Of a stretch of DNA of 64,000 nucleotides, positions 60,927 through 64,000 are shown piece by piece. Positions within the stretch are counted from its first letter, which is position 1. Each line of letters starts with the position of its first letter. Below the pieces are notes generated by a model. The model had not been told where the DNA came from, searched no databases, and was given only the letters and a program-made list of their open reading frames with translations. The position numbers and the translations under genes are program-made. Source of the DNA: Gastranaerophilus sp944325835 (GTDB lineage Bacteria; Cyanobacteriota; Vampirovibrionia; Gastranaerophilales; Gastranaerophilaceae). The stretch is taken from assembly GCA_963931575.1 (NCBI GenBank), contig OZ007029.1, forward strand, positions 558,001-622,000, given 5' to 3'.

Positions 60927-62156
60927 ATGAACAATTTATTTACGGAACTGGAAAATCAAAATAAACAAATTCCGCTGGCAGAGGCTTTGCGTCCGAAAAC
61001 TCTCGAGGATTTTATGGGGCAGAGCAATATTATCAGCGAAAAAAGTCCGCTGTTGAATTTGTTGAAAACAAAACGGCTTTTCTCATTGATTTTCTGGGGA
61101 ACTCCGGGCTGCGGCAAGACGACGCTTGCAAGGCTTATCGCAACAAAAACCAATGCGGATTTTATTGAACTTTCGGCGGTATCTTCCGGTATTAAAGATA
61201 TAAAAGACGCGGTTGAAAGAGCCAGAGCCTCTTTGCGCTCCGGTATTAAAACTATTTTGTTCATAGATGAAATTCACAGATATTCTAAGACACAGCAGGA
61301 CGCTCTGCTTCCTTATCTTGAGGACGGAACAATTTTTCTTATCGGCTCTACGACGGAAAATCCTTCCTTTCAGGTTGTGCCTGCGCTTTTGTCGCGGGTT
61401 CAGGTGATAAGGCTTAATACAATTGATGATGCGTCTATGAAACGGATTATTATGCGCGGGTTTGAGTATCTGGCAAAAAATTATCTGCCAATGGACTGCG
61501 AAACCGGTGTTTTGGATTTTATCATAAATCTTGCGCGCGGGGATGCAAGATATGCGTTGAATATCGTTGAAAACGCTTATTTCGCCAGTGATTTGAAGGA
61601 TAATAAACGCAATTTGACCGTTGCTATAATTGAGGAAATTTGTCAGAAACGAAATACAAGATATTCGCGGCAAGAGCATTATGACTGCGCGTCAGCGTTT
61701 CAAAAGAGTTTGCGAGGAAGTGACCCGAATGCGGCAATTTATTACTTAGCTAAAATGATTGCGGCGGGTGAAGATCCGCGGTTTATAGCGCGCAGATTAA
61801 TCGTCTGTGCGGCGGAAGATGTCGGGCTTGCAGATCCTAATGCTCTAAATATTGCAGTGAATGCTTACCGTGCGGTGGAACTTTTGGGGCTTCCGGAAGG
61901 CAGGATTCCGCTTGCCGAGGCTGTAATTTATGTTGCTCAGGCTAAAAAGTCTAATAAAGCAATTATGGCGATTGACGCTGCACTTGCGGATATTGATGCG
62001 GGTAAGGATTTTCCGCCGCCGATGCACCTGCGCGATGCCCATTATAAAGACGCTTCTAAATACGGGTTTGGAATCGGATATGTTTATACCCACGCTGCAC
62101 CTGATATAGAACAGCAATTTATGCCGGACGAGTTAGTCGGGGTCACGTATTTGTAA
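60927..62156 (+). CDS. rarA: Replication-associated recombination protein RarA (MgsA)
   Basis: 409 residues. PLAEALRPKTLEDFMGQSNII near 16-36; Walker A GTPGCGKTT near 58-66; Walker B ILFIDEIHR near 111-119; sensor GSTTENPSFQVVPALLSR near 138-155; C-terminal tetramerisation part GSDPNAAIYYLAKMIAAGEDPRFIARRLI. A clamp-loader-like AAA+ ATPase acting at stalled replication forks. Probably translated from a leaderless mRNA. Confidence 0.96.
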   Translation: MNNLFTELENQNKQIPLAEALRPKTLEDFMGQSNIISEKSPLLNLLKTKRLFSLIFWGTPGCGKTTLARLIATKTNADFIELSAVSSGIKDIKDAVERARASLRSGIKTILFIDEIHRYSKTQQDALLPYLEDGTIFLIGSTTENPSFQVVPALLSRVQVIRLNTIDDASMKRIIMRGFEYLAKNYLPMDCETGVLDFIINLARGDARYALNIVENAYFASDLKDNKRNLTVAIIEEICQKRNTRYSRQEHYDCASAFQKSLRGSDPNAAIYYLAKMIAAGEDPRFIARRLIVCAAEDVGLADPNALNIAVNAYRAVELLGLPEGRIPLAEAVIYVAQAKKSNKAIMAIDAALADIDAGKDFPPPMHLRDAHYKDASKYGFGIGYVYTHAAPDIEQQFMPDELVGVTYL

Positions 62157-62158
62157 GC

Positions 62159-62187
62159 TTGACTAAAGTTGAAAAATGTTACATAAT
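62159..62187 (+). promoter_or_regulatory. Promoter of prepilin-like gene 5
   Basis: TTGACT (62159-62164), 17-bp spacer with AAAAATGTTA, CATAAT (62182-62187). The UTR that follows carries a CCGGG hairpin before the shared GGAAAGGATAG block. Confidence 0.78.
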
Positions 62188-62306
62188 AGAAGAGGCAATA
62201 AGAGAATAAAGCAATAAGTTGTTATAGCCGAATTGACGAAAATAAATCCGGGTAAACCCCGGGGAAAGGATAGAAGAAATGAAAAACCGAAGAAATGTAA
62301 GCATGT

Positions 62307-63428
62307 ATGCAGGGGGGGGGGGGGAGCCGCTCAACCGGTAAATCCTGCACCTTAGACCCCAATGTCATCCTGAACTTGATTCAGGATCTGACCAGCGAAA
62401 CTCGTGAGAACTCAACGTCAGTGAGATTCCGGCTCAAGCCCGGAATGACATTAAAGGAAATGACTTATGTATGTGCCTTTACCATGGCGGAGATACTGTT
62501 ATCCCTGACGATAATCGGAGTTGTCGCGGCGATAACGCTCCCGAGTCTCACGGGCAACATAAACGAGCGCACATGGAATACGCAAAGAAAAGCCCTCTAT
62601 GCCAGATTCTCTCAAGCAATAGCCTTGATGCCGGCGTTGAATGGCTATGGAACTTTAACAGAAGGAGATTCTTCAACTTCCGCAGTCGACACTGCCGCCG
62701 AAACTTTTGTTACAAACGGGCTTTCAAAAGTTTTAAAAATTAATAATATTTGTGACAGCGAGCACCTTGATGATTGTGGTATTCCGGCGAAAATTACGGC
62801 TTTAAACGGCAGTATTGCTTTCTCCTCATTTCCTGAAACTTTAGGAGCCTATAATGATATGTTTAATGGTAGCTTTTATGATGAGTATAACAGTATTACG
62901 TATTCCTACAGCCAAACTGATACGAAAGTTGCCGCATTTGAAACTGCAAACGGCGAAAGTATTGCTGTATATTACAATCCGCGTTGTCAGGCAGAGGTTA
63001 GAACGGCAAATTCTTCTGAGCAGGTTTATATGCAGTCAAGAATGTGTGCGAATTTTGTCTATGACCTGAACGGTATAAAAGGGCCAAATACTGTGGGTAA
63101 AGATATTGGTTTTATTTCAGTGCTTTATCCGTCAGATTCTATGGTAGTAGCACCGGTTCCGCTTATAAATTCTGTCGGTTCAGGTAATCAGCGTCAGGCA
63201 GGGGCATTGTGTTTGAAAACGGATTCCGAAAGCAGGCTGCCAAATAAAGAAGAGGCTGCGGCATTGTTCTATAATAGAACAATCCTCGGGCTGCAAGCTG
63301 CAAATCCGATTTGGACTGGCTCTTTGTATGATTCTTCCCATGCATGGCATCAGAGTTATAAAACCGGGTTAAGCTTTATAAATGACCGTGATTATGTGCA
63401 GCCGCAGGTTTTTTGTGTAAAACGCTAA
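62307..63428 (+). CDS. Prepilin-like protein 5 with Lcl-like C-terminal domain (phase-variable)
   Basis: As assembled open from ATG 62307 (MQGGGGSRSTGKSC...); the Shine-Dalgarno start ATG 62279 is in frame at 12 or 15 G. A ~55-residue leader, then YVCA^FTMAEILLSLTII (Phe codon at 62478, Ala at -1). A later start MTYVCA^F with a close AAAGGA is possible. Motifs: KVLKINNIC, AAFETANGES, CANFVYDLNGIKGPNTVGKDIG, RLPNKEEAAALF, ending FCVKR. Terminator follows. Confidence 0.85.
   Translation: MQGGGGSRSTGKSCTLDPNVILNLIQDLTSETRENSTSVRFRLKPGMTLKEMTYVCAFTMAEILLSLTIIGVVAAITLPSLTGNINERTWNTQRKALYARFSQAIALMPALNGYGTLTEGDSSTSAVDTAAETFVTNGLSKVLKINNICDSEHLDDCGIPAKITALNGSIAFSSFPETLGAYNDMFNGSFYDEYNSITYSYSQTDTKVAAFETANGESIAVYYNPRCQAEVRTANSSEQVYMQSRMCANFVYDLNGIKGPNTVGKDIGFISVLYPSDSMVVAPVPLINSVGSGNQRQAGALCLKTDSESRLPNKEEAAALFYNRTILGLQAANPIWTGSLYDSSHAWHQSYKTGLSFINDRDYVQPQVFCVKR
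62312..62324 (+). repeat. Poly-G tract (G13), predicted phase-variation switch of prepilin-like gene 5
   Basis: Follows codon 11 of ATG 62279 (Shine-Dalgarno GGAAAGGA). At 13 G that frame ends at TAA 62339-62341. At 12 G it joins the pilin: 33 nt before the tract, 153 nt from tract to Phe+1. The internal ATG 62307 is in frame at 13 G but lacks a Shine-Dalgarno. Confidence 0.87.
62361..62452. repeat. Dispersed imperfect palindrome inside the leader of prepilin-like gene 5
   Basis: Arms TGTCATCCTGAACTTGATTC and GGCTCAAGCCCGGAATGACA; a relative of the element at 2087-2175. Read in frame as part of the leader. Confidence 0.75.
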
Positions 63429-63453
63429 AAAAGGAGCCGAAAGGCTCCTTTTT
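63429..63453. terminator. Bidirectional terminator
   Basis: AAAAGGAGCC-GAAA-GGCTCCTTTT between prepilin-like gene 5 and the convergent hypothetical gene. Confidence 0.9.
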
Positions 63454-64000
63454 CATAACTCTGCAAATTCTAGTTTATGCCCGCTGTCAATACTTGGCAT
63501 ATCCGGCGGTTCCTGCATAAACGGATTTCCGCCCTGTTTTATCGGTACGGTTTGAGGGCCGGCTTTTTTGAGTTCCTCAAGTTTTTCCATCTGTTCTATG
63601 GCCTCGGATTCGTCAAAAAAGTCCTCATATTCGGTTTTTGTTTCGACCTTGCCGTCAGAGTGATATTGTACCTCCTTAAACTGCCGTCCGGTGTCCGGTG
63701 TGTAATACTTACAAATTACCGGTGTATCACTGTCGTGTTCGGGTTTGTTGAAGATCACCTTCTTGGTTACCTCCTTGTTTGAATTTATTTCCGAAATTTC
63801 ATATCCCGTATCTGTCTGATGATATTTAAAGTGCTTATCCGGTACCTGCCCCTGTTTTATAAGCAGGTTTATATATTCTTTTGGTGTCAAATCCGCACGA
63901 AGCACATTGCCCGAATGAATTTGTGCAAGCGCATTAGCCCGTGTACAGGCTGCATACGGTTTGCTTGCAAAATCCTTTGCCGCCACATAACCTTCTAAGT
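63453..64000 (-). CDS. Hypothetical protein (5' end outside window)
   Basis: The minus-strand frame is open to the right edge (LEGYVAAKDFASKPYAACTR...), so the GTG at 63986 is probably internal. Residues near the end include YHSDGKVETKTEYEDF, similar in style to the YD-like repeats of the protein at 12461. A Pro-rich C-terminus (NPFMQEPPDMPSID) follows a Glu/Lys helix. Not recognised. Convergent with prepilin-like gene 5. Confidence 0.6.
   Translation of the reverse strand, partial: LEGYVAAKDFASKPYAACTRANALAQIHSGNVLRADLTPKEYINLLIKQGQVPDKHFKYHQTDTGYEISEINSNKEVTKKVIFNKPEHDSDTPVICKYYTPDTGRQFKEVQYHSDGKVETKTEYEDFFDESEAIEQMEKLEELKKAGPQTVPIKQGGNPFMQEPPDMPSIDSGHKLEFAEL

Overview
The window looks like a chromosome segment of an anaerobic, non-photosynthetic, diderm bacterium, most likely a gut Gastranaerophilales/Melainabacteria relative (inference). 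Support: AT-rich DNA, an outer membrane (BamA, Skp, two TolC-like proteins, an RND pump), MinCDE, PPi-type phosphofructokinase, EtfAB and an NfnA-like flavoprotein, and many lineage-type hypothetical proteins. No photosynthesis or respiratory genes are visible.

Layout. 1-1.8 kb: 5' part of a GH57 glycosidase (minus). 1.8-3.1 kb: prepilin-like gene 1. 3.2-9 kb: leuS, a coiled-coil protein, an SDR reductase, tcdA, secG and an NrtR-like Nudix regulator. 9-12.4 kb: GH108 muramidase, then minC-minD-minE. 12.4-14.5 kb: a membrane protein with a G14 tract inside its gene, and a toxin-antitoxin-like pair whose toxin gene is broken by a repeat. 14.5-17.5 kb: PPi-phosphofructokinase and pgk. 17.6-18.9 kb: prepilin-like gene 2 divergent from an XRE regulator. 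18.9-28.6 kb: a very AT-rich block between tRNA-Arg pieces, with an HxlR regulator, flavoprotein and a complete TetR-TolC-HlyD-ABC (YbhGFSR-like) export operon. 28.7-36.8 kb: CDF transporter, two hypotheticals, tRNA-Ser and an RND tripartite pump. 36.9-44.5 kb: nucleotidyltransferase, a large SRP RNA, a 129-bp tandem repeat, ispF, AlkD-like, pyrimidine phosphorylase, skp, bamA, era. 44.5-64 kb: AMIN-like protein, two orphan solute-binding proteins, prepilin-like genes 3, 4 and 5, rsmI, NfnA-like/etfB/etfA with an unlisted 59-aa four-Cys protein, purA, dnaG-rpoD, rarA.

The most striking content is the family of five prepilin-like genes. All share an almost invariant N-terminal helix (FTMAEILLSLTIIG...) and end in a Lcl/C-type-lectin-like domain closing with C-[VI]-K-R. 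Four of the five have a run of 13-14 G directly after the first 10-11 codons. In all four the distance from the Shine-Dalgarno ATG to the tract, and from the tract to the mature Phe, is a multiple of three. Frame is therefore set only by tract length (12 or 15 = ON), and as assembled all four are OFF. The leaders between tract and pilin are built of hairpin-rich dispersed repeats yet stay stop-free. Gene 2 lacks tract and leader and has a canonical MNKQG^F signal. This looks like a slipped-strand phase-variable surface pilin/adhesin family under a shared promoter.

A second theme is leaderless transcription: seven genes have a -10 box ending 6-9 bases before the ATG and no Shine-Dalgarno. A third is a mosaic family of GC-rich hairpin repeats that enter gene ends, a tRNA gene, a toxin gene and the pilin leaders.
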